Assembly: GCF_019649015.1 (NCBI RefSeq)
Contig: NZ_BLPI01000001.1
Location: 3,839,001-3,903,000, forward strand
DNA from: Agarivorans litoreus
GTDB taxonomy: Bacteria > Pseudomonadota > Gammaproteobacteria > Enterobacterales > Celerinatantimonadaceae
DNA length: 64,000 nt
Direction: 5' to 3'
Part shown: positions 54,985 to 62,720 of the stretch, in pieces
How the letters are laid out: every line of letters begins with the position of its first letter
Position numbering within the stretch: the first letter of the stretch is position 1
Program-made: the position numbers and the translations under genes
Notes under the pieces: generated by a model
Databases searched by the model: none
Told to the model about the DNA's origin: nothing
The model's input: only the letters and a program-made list of their open reading frames with translations

Positions 54985-55569
54985 ATGCGATATACGACAC
55001 TATTTATTTTGCTGGTAACGCTACAAGGATGCAATACCAGTTTACACCATGTTTCTAATTATCCTTATGTTGAGCCGCGTGAGCAACAAGATGCCGCTTT
55101 ATATGTGCATGTCGATAACTTGTCTAAACAGTTAACTGATGACCTAGATTTAACCGAGACTGACTCGGTGGCCATCAGTACGGTGGTGGATTTAGACAAC
55201 CTGCAATCGAGCGATGGATTTGGGCGGCAAGTGGCAGAGGCAATGTTTGCCGCTTTATCGCGTGAAGGCGTAAATATGGTAGAGCCGCGCCTTACAGGGC
55301 GCTTGCAGATGGACCCTGGTTTTGGTGAGTTTTCGTTATCACGAGATGCAGAATTACTGAGAACTGAAATGGAAATCACTTATGTGGTGGTTGGCAGTTT
55401 TCAGCGAACAACTTCGGGTAGGCATGTGAATCTTCGTTTAGTTGAGCTATCTAGCCAAGCGGTTGTGTCGGCTGCATATCAATTTATCCCCAATATGGCG
55501 GGGGCAACTTCACCGCGTGTGACTAGTGTTAATGGGAGCTTGCAGCGTCATGAACAATCTGTACTTTAG
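54985..55569 (+). CDS. flgO: Flagellar outer-membrane lipoprotein FlgO
   Basis: A 194-residue lipoprotein of the FlgO family, required for normal motility and flagellar stability in Vibrio. It has a short signal with lipobox Leu-Gln-Gly-Cys, then the family core: Ser-Val-Ala-Ile-Ser-Thr-Val-Val-Asp-Leu-Asp-Asn-Leu, Phe-Gly-Arg-Gln-Val-Ala-Glu, and Tyr-Val-Val-Val-Gly-Ser-Phe. The ATG at 54985, with ggaggag upstream, is better than the in-frame start at 54952, which would lie within the promoter. It overlaps flgP by 20 bp. Confidence 0.88.
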   Translation: MRYTTLFILLVTLQGCNTSLHHVSNYPYVEPREQQDAALYVHVDNLSKQLTDDLDLTETDSVAISTVVDLDNLQSSDGFGRQVAEAMFAALSREGVNMVEPRLTGRLQMDPGFGEFSLSRDAELLRTEMEITYVVVGSFQRTTSGRHVNLRLVELSSQAVVSAAYQFIPNMAGATSPRVTSVNGSLQRHEQSVL

Positions 55570-56026
55570 AACGTGGTTTATTAGTCTAGCGGTTTTACTG
55601 TTGCTAGCGTGTACGCCAACAACCCAAGTTAAACAAGTTGAATGGACTTATGATCCGCCGGGTGACTTTACCGTGGTTAATGCCGTTGGTTATGCGCCTA
55701 TTAGTCAGCAGCGTGGGGCAGACATGAGCGCTAAACAATTACGTGCAATGAAAGCCTCGAAGCTGGACGCTTATCGAGAGCTTTCTGAGCAAGTGTATGG
55801 CCAACATATCGATAGTACTGCAACTGTTAGCGATATGGTGCTTGGTAACGAGCGTTTAGCCGCCTCGGTTGCCGGGGTAATACGTGGCGCTAAGGTGATT
55901 AATGCCTACGCGGTTGACGATGTATATGTTACTGAGTTGCAACTTGATTTCAGAGAGGTGTACCGCGTTACTATGTCTATGGCACCAACTCGCCATCTCG
56001 AGAGTCAAAAAACCGTTCATTTTTAG
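55550..56026 (+). CDS. flgP: Flagellar outer-membrane lipoprotein FlgP
   Basis: A 158-residue lipoprotein that works with FlgO and forms part of the outer basal disk region of polar flagella. The signal ends in a lipobox Leu-Leu-Ala-Cys. The family core includes Val-Asn-Ala-Val-Gly-Tyr-Ala-Pro-Ile, Gln-Leu-Arg-Ala-Met-Lys-Ala-Ser-Lys-Leu-Asp-Ala-Tyr-Arg-Glu-Leu, and Val-x-Gly-Xaa-Ile-Arg-Gly-Ala-Lys-Val. The start at 55550 (gggag upstream) gives a regular lipoprotein signal. It overlaps the end of flgO by 20 bp, so translation is coupled. Confidence 0.88.
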   Translation: MNNLYFRTWFISLAVLLLLACTPTTQVKQVEWTYDPPGDFTVVNAVGYAPISQQRGADMSAKQLRAMKASKLDAYRELSEQVYGQHIDSTATVSDMVLGNERLAASVAGVIRGAKVINAYAVDDVYVTELQLDFREVYRVTMSMAPTRHLESQKTVHF

Positions 56027-56084
56027 TAAAGATTTTGCCTTTCTAGCCGATACTTAAAGCGTAATAGACGATTAAGGACGCGAC

Positions 56085-56831
56085 ATGAAAGGTATATCTT
56101 TAGTAGCCTTGGCTACTTCAATGCTGTTGGGGTGCTCTAGTTCCCCATCAATGCAAAAAGTTGTAGTGTACGATGGCTCAAAGCATCACGCCGCACATAC
56201 TCACAACGCTCACTACATGGAAGGTGTTTTAGACGAGAACGGCCAGTTGTTTTTAAGTGGAATGCAAAGCCGCTCGCTTAACCCTGCCAGTCCCGATATG
56301 AGTGACCCTGATGTTCAGCACTCTCTTACCGATTATGTAAACCTAATGTCGCAACGCTTAGTGTCTAGCTCTCACTATGTGAATGCTGATACACCAATCG
56401 GGGTGGCTTCGTTTGTTCCTTTAGATAATCTTCGCACCACTGATTTATTTGGCATGCAGCTAGCCGAAAGTTTTGTTTACGAGATGCAACAAAGTGGCTT
56501 TTCGGTGATTGATTATAAAACCACTGGTTTTATTCGCATTACCCCAGAAGGAGACTTCGTATATAGCCGCAACGTCAAAGAGTTATCTAAGCGTTTACCC
56601 ATTGAGTACTTACTTGTAGGTACTTTTAGCAAATCAAATAAAGGTATTTTGGTGAACGCTCGGATTGTTGGGGCTCAATCAAAAGTAGTGGTTGCCTCTG
56701 CTCAAGAGCTTATTCCGAATGAAGTGTATCAAAGCAAAGTACCTGCGCCGGTTAAGCGAGATGGGGTAATGATTATCGAGTCGCGTAAGCAGGCCAGCAA
56801 AACTAAGATGCCGATGGGTGAGCGTGGTTAG
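56085..56831 (+). CDS. Second FlgO-family lipoprotein
   Basis: A 248-residue lipoprotein (lipobox Leu-Leu-Gly-Cys) with the same core blocks as FlgO: Pro-Ile-Gly-Val-Ala-Ser-Phe-Val-Pro-Leu-Asp-Asn-Leu, Phe-Gly-Met-Gln-Leu-Ala-Glu-Ser-Phe, Pro-Ile-Glu-Tyr-Leu-Leu-Val-Gly-Thr-Phe, and a late Ala-Gln-Glu-Leu-Ile-Pro-Asn. It is longer than FlgO by a His-rich N-terminal stretch after the lipid anchor and a basic C-terminal tail. It is third in the flgO-flgP transcript and its terminator has been split by an IS element. A flagellar role is likely from context. Confidence 0.8.
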   Translation: MKGISLVALATSMLLGCSSSPSMQKVVVYDGSKHHAAHTHNAHYMEGVLDENGQLFLSGMQSRSLNPASPDMSDPDVQHSLTDYVNLMSQRLVSSSHYVNADTPIGVASFVPLDNLRTTDLFGMQLAESFVYEMQQSGFSVIDYKTTGFIRITPEGDFVYSRNVKELSKRLPIEYLLVGTFSKSNKGILVNARIVGAQSKVVVASAQELIPNEVYQSKVPAPVKRDGVMIIESRKQASKTKMPMGERG

Positions 56832-56928
56832 TTAATTTCGTCTATTACTGTTATACGCAAAACCCTAAGCCTTGGCTGTAATGCCGATCAGTTAAGACAG
56901 ATCCATTGACGATCTTTCTAGGTATAGC

Positions 56929-56962
56929 AAAATCCGATGTCATTAATGGCATCGGATTTTTT
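56929..56962 (+). terminator. Terminator inside the left end of the IS element
   Basis: An 11-base stem (56929-56939 with 56950-56960) is followed by six T. It lies between the left IS end and the transposase ATG. It would stop transcripts entering from the flg genes and hide the transposase start, a common IS strategy against impinging transcription. Confidence 0.75.
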
Positions 56963-56967
56963 CGTTT

Positions 56968-58278
56968 ATGGACGTCTCACAAGCACTCAACATCATCAAT
57001 GACTGGAAGCCCAATCAAATTGAAACACTGGCTGATTTGTTACCCCTTGAGCTCATCAATGATGCCTATGCTTTGTCCGATACGGTTACGCTGAGAAAAC
57101 GCAAGCTGTCGCTTGAGTCACTGGTCTGGTTGCTTGTTGGAATGGCGCTTTATAATGACAAATCGATAGCCAATATCGTGAATCAGCTCGATATTGTTGA
57201 CCGTGAAGGTAAGCCTTTCGTTGCGCCAAGTGCACTCACGCAACGGCGTAAACAGCTAGGCGAACAAGCGATACACGATGTCTTTCAACTCATGTCAAAG
57301 CGCTGGTGCCAACAAGCCAACTTCGCTCACTGGAATGGTTTAACATTACTCGGTGTTGATGGTGTCACTTGGCGTACTGATGATTCTAAAGAGAACAGCG
57401 ATGCATTTTCTCGACCTAAAGGCACACAATACCCACAAGTGCGCATGGTGTGTCAGATGGAGTTAAGCACACATCTCATCACCGCCAGTGCTTTCGACGA
57501 CTACAACGTCAACGAAATGGTGTTAGCCGAAAAGCTGATTAAAGATACGCCAGACCATAGCCTAACGATGTTCGACCGTGGCTTTTATTCGATGGGGTTA
57601 CTGCATGCTTGGCAGAGTGCAGGTACAGAGCGCCACTGGCTTCTGCCATTAAAGAAAAACACTCAATATACCGTGCAGAGAAGCTTTGGGCGTAACGATA
57701 AACTTGTCACCCTTACTAGTAATCCTAGAGCGCGTAAGTTATGGCCAGAACTATCCGAAACGATGACAGCTCGTCTCGTGACCCGCAAAATCAATGGCAA
57801 GGCATTTGAGGTACTCACTTCCATGATTGACCCGATGCGCTTTCCCGCAGCAGATATTGGTTCATTGTATGGACACCGTTGGGAAATCGAACTGGGATAC
57901 CGAGAGCAAAAACAGTTTATGTTGGGAAGGCGTTTGACACTCAGAAGCCGTAAACCGGAGCTGGTGCGCCAAGAGCTATGGGGCATTTTGCTGAGCTATA
58001 ATTTGATACGGTATCAAATGGTTGAAATGTGCTTTGTGTTGAAAGGGAGCTACTTACCTTACCAGCTGAGTTTCAATGGCGCGTTAGCGCATGTCATGAG
58101 GTTATTGGTAGGACTGCCTTATTCCAGCCCAGGGGCAATTCCTCGGCAGCTCAAGCATTTTTATGGGATGGCAGAAAGCCTCATTCTTCCGCCAAGGCGA
58201 GAACGAACCTTTCCAAGATGCGTAAAGCCCAGACCGCAGCGATACGCTAGAAACAAAAATGCCGTTCACCTTAAGTGA
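56968..58278 (+). CDS. IS4-family transposase
   Basis: A 436-residue DDE transposase. It has Gly-Val-Asp-Gly-Val-Thr-Trp-Arg (first catalytic Asp), Met-Phe-Asp-Arg-Gly-Phe-Tyr-Ser (second Asp), and the IS4 YREK signature Tyr-x2-Arg-x3-Glu-x6-Lys. It reads through to a stop inside the right terminal repeat and shows no frameshift, so it should be active. No good ribosome site precedes the ATG, consistent with low expression. Confidence 0.93.
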   Translation: MDVSQALNIINDWKPNQIETLADLLPLELINDAYALSDTVTLRKRKLSLESLVWLLVGMALYNDKSIANIVNQLDIVDREGKPFVAPSALTQRRKQLGEQAIHDVFQLMSKRWCQQANFAHWNGLTLLGVDGVTWRTDDSKENSDAFSRPKGTQYPQVRMVCQMELSTHLITASAFDDYNVNEMVLAEKLIKDTPDHSLTMFDRGFYSMGLLHAWQSAGTERHWLLPLKKNTQYTVQRSFGRNDKLVTLTSNPRARKLWPELSETMTARLVTRKINGKAFEVLTSMIDPMRFPAADIGSLYGHRWEIELGYREQKQFMLGRRLTLRSRKPELVRQELWGILLSYNLIRYQMVEMCFVLKGSYLPYQLSFNGALAHVMRLLVGLPYSSPGAIPRQLKHFYGMAESLILPPRRERTFPRCVKPRPQRYARNKNAVHLK

Positions 58279-58323
58279 ACGGCATTGAAGCCTTGGCTGG
58301 GGTTTTGTTGTTTTTGAATATGT

Positions 58324-58585
58324 AACTAGGGTCTGTTGATCTTTGGTGTTGAAATTTTATTCGAGATAAGCAGGCTTTAATCGCGGCGAGCACTTAGAAG
58401 CCTAGTGGGCTAAGCAAGAAGTGCTTAACAACGAGTAAAGTTCGCTTATCCGAACCCTTTGGGCAGCATTTCTTAGCCATTTATTGAGCGATTATTAAGC
58501 CCACTTAACTGCACACTCACTGCTTTGCCTAAATGGCTAATAAATCGCTGCAAAAACCATCAGCAAAGATCAACAGACCCTAGTT
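58324..58585. repeat. 262-bp MITE-like element with 22-bp perfect terminal inverted repeats
   Basis: Positions 58324-58345 and 58564-58585 are exact reverse complements over 22 bp, and the match continues inward with two mismatches. The outer part holds CTAG on both sides, so the mobile unit may begin at the GGTCTGTTGATC core with a CTAG target duplication, as used by IS5-family elements (YTAR targets). The interior has several further inverted segments but no gene. It looks like a non-autonomous derivative of an IS. It lies 36 bp past the IS4 element and 124 bp before the flgN stop. Confidence 0.8.
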
Positions 58586-58709
58586 CAAGCAGCACTTTTC
58601 CAATTAGCATTCATAGCGGCGCATTCAGAAATTTAAATTTAACTAGCTGAGGTGAGCAACTTAAAGCTCGGTTAATTTGGGTTAGGTGTTTTTGGGTGGT
58701 AGGGGAAAC

Positions 58710-59129
58710 TTAGGCCTTAAAGCCTTTACCCATTCGTTGTGAACTGTGCTTTTTACCTAGTTTGTCATAGGTAGACGCATTTTGGTTTTGCAGTTGGCCT
58801 ATTATCGCACTCAGCTGTTTGACTTTTGCATTGCTGGCTTTGATTATTTCGCCATTTAGCTCATTGCGTTCTTGGCATTGGGCAAGCAAACTTTTGATGG
58901 TATCGACTTGTTGACCAAATTGAGGATCTGAATTCAGCAGTTCTTTATTGGAAGATGCAGCGATCTCTTCATCAGCACTCGCTATTAACGTCAATGCTTG
59001 TTCTTTTTGCTCAGCAATAGAATAAAGAGCTACGATATCGTCTTGCTCAAGAGCAACTTTTTCTTGCTCTAAAAGAGAAAGCAGCAAGGTGAGTTGCTGC
59101 TCTTGAGTATTCAGTAGTGGGGCTATCAT
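58710..59129 (-). CDS. flgN: Flagellar export chaperone FlgN
   Basis: A 139-residue helical protein, chaperone for the hook-filament junction proteins FlgK and FlgL in the cytoplasm. It is rich in Leu, Gln and Glu with heptad-like spacing, has a Leu-Leu-x-Gln-Glu pattern in the first helix, and a basic Ser/Gly tail, typical of FlgN. It lies 7 bp downstream of flgM on the same strand, the standard flgM-flgN pair. Confidence 0.83.
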   Translation of the reverse strand: MIAPLLNTQEQQLTLLLSLLEQEKVALEQDDIVALYSIAEQKEQALTLIASADEEIAASSNKELLNSDPQFGQQVDTIKSLLAQCQERNELNGEIIKASNAKVKQLSAIIGQLQNQNASTYDKLGKKHSSQRMGKGFKA

Positions 59130-59136
59130 AGGCTAA

Positions 59137-59460
59137 TTATCCAAGCGCTTTATTAAACTCACTTTCAAAGTCACCCATTTTCTGCGCAACTTTATTGGCA
59201 TCTACTTGATAAGTACCATCGGCCACCGCTTGCTTGATTGATTCGAGCTTAGAGCTTCTACTATTTGAATCACTGAGCAAATTCTGCTGAATACGGTTTA
59301 GTTGTTGTGCTTCGTTTGTAAGCATAACTGAATCCTGGGCTGCAGCAGAACCAGCGGTTGAACGTTGTTCAGCGCTTTCTTTTGTGCCTTTGTCAGCAAC
59401 TCGGTTTGAGTCTAGTTGACTAGGACGGTTCCCACCTAAGTTGTTAATATTTAAAGCCAT
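59137..59460 (-). CDS. flgM: Anti-sigma-28 factor FlgM
   Basis: A 107-residue protein that binds and holds FliA (sigma-28) until it is exported through the completed hook. The N-terminus Met-Ala-Leu-Asn-Ile-Asn-Asn-Leu and the disordered Ser/Ala/Gln-rich first half are typical. So is the C-terminal Ile-Lys-Gln-Ala-Val-Ala-Asp-Gly-Thr-Tyr-Gln-Val-Asp sigma-binding part. It has its own sigma-28 promoter (59503-59529), giving the expected feedback loop. Confidence 0.92.
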   Translation of the reverse strand: MALNINNLGGNRPSQLDSNRVADKGTKESAEQRSTAGSAAAQDSVMLTNEAQQLNRIQQNLLSDSNSRSSKLESIKQAVADGTYQVDANKVAQKMGDFESEFNKALG

Positions 59461-59502
59461 AATGGCGCCCCACAGTTAATCAATTTTTCGTATTCAATAA
59501 AG

Positions 59503-59529
59503 CTATCGGCTTGCTTTGGTAAAACTTTA
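59503..59529 (-). promoter_or_regulatory. Sigma-28 (FliA) promoter of flgM
   Basis: On the - strand, TAAAGTTT and GCCGATAG are separated by exactly 11 bases, against the consensus TAAAGTTT-N11-GCCGATAA. Only the last base differs. It lies about 40 bases before the flgM ATG. Confidence 0.9.
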
Positions 59530-59537
59530 GAAAAAAA

Positions 59538-60218
59538 TTAAAGTTTTACATCAACTAAACCAATTGCTTTTACTCGGCCGGTGACCAGACGCTGAGACTG
59601 ATTATTTCTAACCCGAATGGTATCACCAATAGTACCACTGGACAAAGCGGTTCCTTGGGTTGTTACGTTCAGCCCGCCAGCATTGGCAGAGATGGTTACA
59701 GCATCACCTTTACAAACAATGCAAATATCGCGCCCAGTTATAATTTGGTCTTTTCGCATCGCTCGCCTAAGTTTAGCACCAAGTAGTGGCTCTAGCTCTG
59801 TGAAGTAACTGCCACGTAAGCGATTTTCGGGTAAAAAATTGGTGGTAAGTTGCGCGTTAGTTAAGGCGGCCCCTTCCTGGATGGGTGAGGCTGCTACCAC
59901 CACGGCAAGCAATACTTGTTTGCGTACTGGGATATAGAGACGCCAGTTTGCTTGTTCATCACAAGTGACTAAAACACTGGTGTTTCTGCGCACCTCGCCA
60001 TTGGCTAAGCTATAGCGGTAGGGTGTTGGGCATTCGGGGATGGCAATCCGCTCATCAAGTTGATTTGCGGTAAGCTCAATTTTTTGACTACTGTCGTGAA
60101 TTATTTGCGAACGGACAAAATCTACTGCTGCTTTTTCCAGCTGTATATGTAGCTCAGTAGTGTGAGCAGTAAGACTAAAACAAAATAATAAGAGTGAAGC
60201 TGCAATTTTTATCAACAT
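59538..60218 (-). CDS. flgA: Flagellar P-ring assembly chaperone FlgA
   Basis: A 226-residue periplasmic chaperone for P-ring (FlgI) assembly. It has a signal peptide (about residues 1-18, Leu-Thr-Ala-His), an N-terminal domain with a Cys pair, and a SAF-type C-terminal domain containing Ser-Pro-Ile-Gln-Glu-Gly, Gly-Ala-Lys-Leu-Arg-Arg-Ala and the conserved Gly-Asp-x-Val-Thr-Ile. The start at 60218 is preferred over 60251 because it begins the signal peptide. The gene ends just before the flgM promoter. Confidence 0.9.
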   Translation of the reverse strand: MLIKIAASLLLFCFSLTAHTTELHIQLEKAAVDFVRSQIIHDSSQKIELTANQLDERIAIPECPTPYRYSLANGEVRRNTSVLVTCDEQANWRLYIPVRKQVLLAVVVAASPIQEGAALTNAQLTTNFLPENRLRGSYFTELEPLLGAKLRRAMRKDQIITGRDICIVCKGDAVTISANAGGLNVTTQGTALSSGTIGDTIRVRNNQSQRLVTGRVKAIGLVDVKL

Positions 60219-60348
60219 TTTCGATATGATACCGATAAAGCAAAGTAACAATTGGCTTTTTTGTCTATGCTTAACAAGTCGATGTTAAGCCTTTTGGTGT
60301 CAAAAAAACGACAATTAAGCTAGATTAAGCGATAGTATACAGGGGTTA

Positions 60349-60364
60349 AGCAAGGTTGATGCCC
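60349..60364 (-). promoter_or_regulatory. Sigma-54-type promoter candidate for flgA
   Basis: On the - strand GGGCATCAACCTTGCTT has GG-N10-GC spacing, a TTGCT -12 box and a fair -24 box. A start near 60338 would leave a leader of about 120 bases before flgA. It lies in the region shared with cheV. Confidence 0.45.
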
Positions 60365-60386
60365 CTTTCTAAGGAGTGATAAGTAT

Positions 60387-61298
60387 ATGGCGGGTATTTT
60401 AGATTCGGTAAACCAGCGTACGCAGCTAGTAGGGCAGAATCGCTTAGAGTTGTTGTTATTTAGGTTAAATGGGTCTCAGCGCTACGGTATTAATGTATTT
60501 AAAGTAAAAGAAGTTTTACAGTGTCCGCCACTCACTGCATTGCCTAAATTAAATCCTGTTATCCGTGGTGTGGCACATATCAGGGGGCAAACTATTTCGG
60601 TCATTGATTTAAGTTCAGCCACAGGCGGGCGTCCAATAGAAGATGTGACCAAGTGTTTCATTATCATTTCTGAGTACAACCGTTCCGTGCAGGGCTTTCT
60701 TGTCGGTTCAGTCGAACGTATCGTAAATATGAACTGGGAAGACATTTTGCCGCCGCCAAAAGGTGCGGGAAAATTTAACTATTTAACCGCTGTTACCGAA
60801 GTTGAAAAAGAACTGGTTTCAATATTAGATGTAGAAAAAATCCTAGATGAAATCTCACCGGTTGATACAACTGTTAGTAAAGAGATCGTTGAAGAAGCCG
60901 CCGCAAATGTGCAAATAGATAAAAAAGTATTAGTGGTTGATGATTCCTCTGTTGCCAGAAATCAAGTCAAACGCGCGGTTACTTCTTTAGGGGTTGAAAC
61001 CTTGCTTTGCCAGGATGGGCGTGAAGCTTTAGAGCTACTAAACAGTATGGCTAAGGATGGCCCTATCACTGACCAAATTGCGCTGGTGATTTCTGATATC
61101 GAAATGCCAGAAATGGACGGTTACACTTTAACCGCGGAAGTACGTTCAAACCCTGATTTAAAAGGTTTACACATAATTTTACATACCTCACTAAGTGGTG
61201 TATTTAACCAAGCTATGGTAAATAAAGTTGGCGCTAACGCTTTTATTGCCAAATTTAATCCAGATGAACTAGCAGCCGCTGTTCGTCAATCTTTATAG
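60387..61298 (+). CDS. cheV: Chemotaxis coupling protein CheV (CheW-receiver fusion)
   Basis: A 303-residue cytoplasmic adaptor linking chemoreceptors to CheA. The CheW-like domain covers about residues 20-155 (with Ile-Arg-Gly-Val-Ala-His-Ile-Arg-Gly-Gln). A response-regulator receiver domain covers about 183-303, with phosphorylation site Asp237 in Ile-Ser-Asp-Ile-Glu-Met-Pro-Glu-Met-Asp-Gly. A taaggagtgat ribosome site precedes the ATG. It is followed after three bases by cheR, a pairing common upstream of flgB in Vibrio-type flagellar clusters. Confidence 0.95.
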   Translation: MAGILDSVNQRTQLVGQNRLELLLFRLNGSQRYGINVFKVKEVLQCPPLTALPKLNPVIRGVAHIRGQTISVIDLSSATGGRPIEDVTKCFIIISEYNRSVQGFLVGSVERIVNMNWEDILPPPKGAGKFNYLTAVTEVEKELVSILDVEKILDEISPVDTTVSKEIVEEAAANVQIDKKVLVVDDSSVARNQVKRAVTSLGVETLLCQDGREALELLNSMAKDGPITDQIALVISDIEMPEMDGYTLTAEVRSNPDLKGLHIILHTSLSGVFNQAMVNKVGANAFIAKFNPDELAAAVRQSL

Positions 61299-61301
61299 AG
61301 T

Positions 61302-62138
61302 GTGGATGCATTTGTGAGAACCATAACAGATGACGTGTATAAGCAGTTTTGCGGCTTTCTAGAAAAGCAGTGCGGAATTGTATTAGGTGACAATAAACAA
61401 TACTTAGTAAAGAGCCGTTTATCTCCATTAATGGCTCAGTATTCTGTAGCAAGCCTGACCGAGTTAGTACAAAAAGCTATGAGCTTGCGGGAGCGTGAGT
61501 TACGAGCAGCGGTAGTTGATGCGATGACAACTAACGAGACCTTATGGTTTAGGGATACTTATCCATTTCAGTTACTCGGCGATAAACTTCTACCCGAGTT
61601 TGCCAAGTTGTCACGCCCAGTCAAAATTTGGTCGGCAGCGAGTTCTTCGGGGCAAGAGCCGTATTCAATTATGATGACCTCTTTGGAATATCAAGCTAGA
61701 CGCCCTGGAGCTTTGCCAATGGGAGTGCAAGTAGTGGGGACTGATATTTCACCTTCAATGCTGGAGCATTGTAAACGCGGTGAATATGATACTTTGGCTT
61801 TAGCGCGTGGTTTATCACCGGAACGTAAACGTCAGTTTTTTGAAGCTACATCTGACGGACGTTATAGAGTAAACGATAAAGTGCGTAAAAATGTCAGTTT
61901 TAGACCGCTTAATCTCTTAGATAGTTATGCCTTGATGGGCAAGTTTGATATTATTTTTTGCCGAAATGTATTGATTTATTTTAATGCTGATGTGAAGTCG
62001 AAAATTCTCAATCAGTTTGCTCAATCGCTAAACCCTAATGGTTATCTAATGCTTGGCGCGTCTGAATCGATCACCGGCTTAACCGACCGTTTTAATATGT
62101 TACGCTGCCATCCCGGCATTGTTTATCAATTGAAATAG
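61302..62138 (+). CDS. cheR: Chemoreceptor glutamate methyltransferase CheR
   Basis: Methylates glutamates on methyl-accepting chemotaxis proteins using S-adenosylmethionine. The 278-residue protein has the N-terminal helical domain (Cys-Gly-Ile-Val-Leu-Gly-Asp-Asn-Lys) and Thr-Asn-Glu-Thr-x-Trp-Phe-Arg. The SAM-binding segment Ser-Ser-Gly-Gln-Glu-Pro-Tyr-Ser and the C-terminal Ile-Phe-Cys-Arg-Asn-Val-Leu-Ile-Tyr-Phe follow. The start is a GTG at 61302, three bases after the cheV stop. Confidence 0.94.
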   Translation: MDAFVRTITDDVYKQFCGFLEKQCGIVLGDNKQYLVKSRLSPLMAQYSVASLTELVQKAMSLRERELRAAVVDAMTTNETLWFRDTYPFQLLGDKLLPEFAKLSRPVKIWSAASSSGQEPYSIMMTSLEYQARRPGALPMGVQVVGTDISPSMLEHCKRGEYDTLALARGLSPERKRQFFEATSDGRYRVNDKVRKNVSFRPLNLLDSYALMGKFDIIFCRNVLIYFNADVKSKILNQFAQSLNPNGYLMLGASESITGLTDRFNMLRCHPGIVYQLK

Positions 62139-62150
62139 GTGTTTTATATC

Positions 62151-62186
62151 GCGGCAGTAAAGGGCAATACTTGCCGCTTTATTTGC
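62151..62186 (+). terminator. Probable terminator after cheR
   Basis: GCGGCA (62151-62156) pairs with TGCCGC (62172-62177) around a 15-base loop that has its own GGCAA/TTGCC pair. A TTTATTT tract follows. It separates cheV-cheR from the sigma-54 promoter of flgB. Confidence 0.5.
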
Positions 62187-62272
62187 CGCTGGCATTCATG
62201 TTGGCGCCTTTCTTTTCCTACCAATACAACTAAGTCCTTTAGTTAACTGAACAAAAAGCGTCAAAAAAACTC

Positions 62273-62288
62273 TGGCACAGCTCTTGCT
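62273..62288 (+). promoter_or_regulatory. Sigma-54 promoter of the flgB operon
   Basis: TGGCACA-GCTC-TTGCT matches the consensus TGGCACG-N4-TTGCW with one mismatch and correct GG-N10-GC spacing. The start would lie near 62299, 23 bases before the flgB ATG, which has an acgagg ribosome site. Confidence 0.9.
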
Positions 62289-62321
62289 AAATATTCCTTG
62301 TGGAAGTGTAACGAGGTGTAT

Positions 62322-62720
62322 ATGGCAATAACATTTGATAAAGCATTAGGCGTTCATCAACATACTGTAGGTGTAAGAGCCCGCCGTTCTGAGGTGATTG
62401 CTAGTAACATTGCTAATGCTGATACACCTAACTATAAAGCACGAGATATAGATTTTAACAAAGCCTTTGCTGCAGCCAAGAGTAAACAAGGTGGTGGAAT
62501 GCATATCACCAATGAGCGCCACATAAGTGGCGGTAACAGCCAATTTGCGGAATTGGGCTTTCAAGTGCCGGATCAGCCTGACACTGGTGATGGTAATACC
62601 GTTGATGTACAGAAAGAGAAAGCTGCATTTATGCAAAATGGCTTGGAGTACCAAGCAGGGATTGGCTTTCTTTCTAGTAAATTTAGTGGCTTACGTAATG
62701 CAATTAAGGGAGGTCAATAA
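62322..62720 (+). CDS. flgB: Flagellar proximal rod protein FlgB
   Basis: A 132-residue rod protein at the base of the flagellar axis, exported by the flagellar type III system. It has the family N-terminus with Arg-x-x-Val-Ile-Ala-Ser-Asn-Ile-Ala-Asn-Ala-Asp-Thr-Pro-Asn-Tyr and a C-terminal Gly-Leu-Arg-Asn-Ala-Ile-Lys-Gly. The ATG at 62322 is used; an upstream in-frame start at 62298 would fall at the predicted transcription start. flgC begins within its stop (TAATG). Confidence 0.95.
   Translation: MAITFDKALGVHQHTVGVRARRSEVIASNIANADTPNYKARDIDFNKAFAAAKSKQGGGMHITNERHISGGNSQFAELGFQVPDQPDTGDGNTVDVQKEKAAFMQNGLEYQAGIGFLSSKFSGLRNAIKGGQ

Larger units (their letters stand above)
56879..58287 (+). 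mobile_element. IS4-family insertion sequence (1409 bp) with 12-bp target duplication
   Basis: The left end starts TAATGCCGATCAGTTAAG, nearly the terminus of E. coli IS4. The right end is its imperfect inverted copy (about 3 mismatches in the outer 18). The 12-mer aagccttggctg flanks the element at 56867-56878 and 58288-58299, a direct target duplication in the 11-13 bp range of IS4. The length is close to IS4 (1426 bp). The element carries one intact transposase gene, a hairpin with T run just before it (56929-56962), and a long hairpin at its right end (58258-58286). The intact ends, gene and perfect duplication indicate a recent insertion. Confidence 0.92.

Noticed and set aside
60299-60336. 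A possible sigma-28 promoter before cheV
   Set aside because: A GCGATAG -10-like box exists at about 60329, but no TAAAG-type -35 element stands at the required distance.
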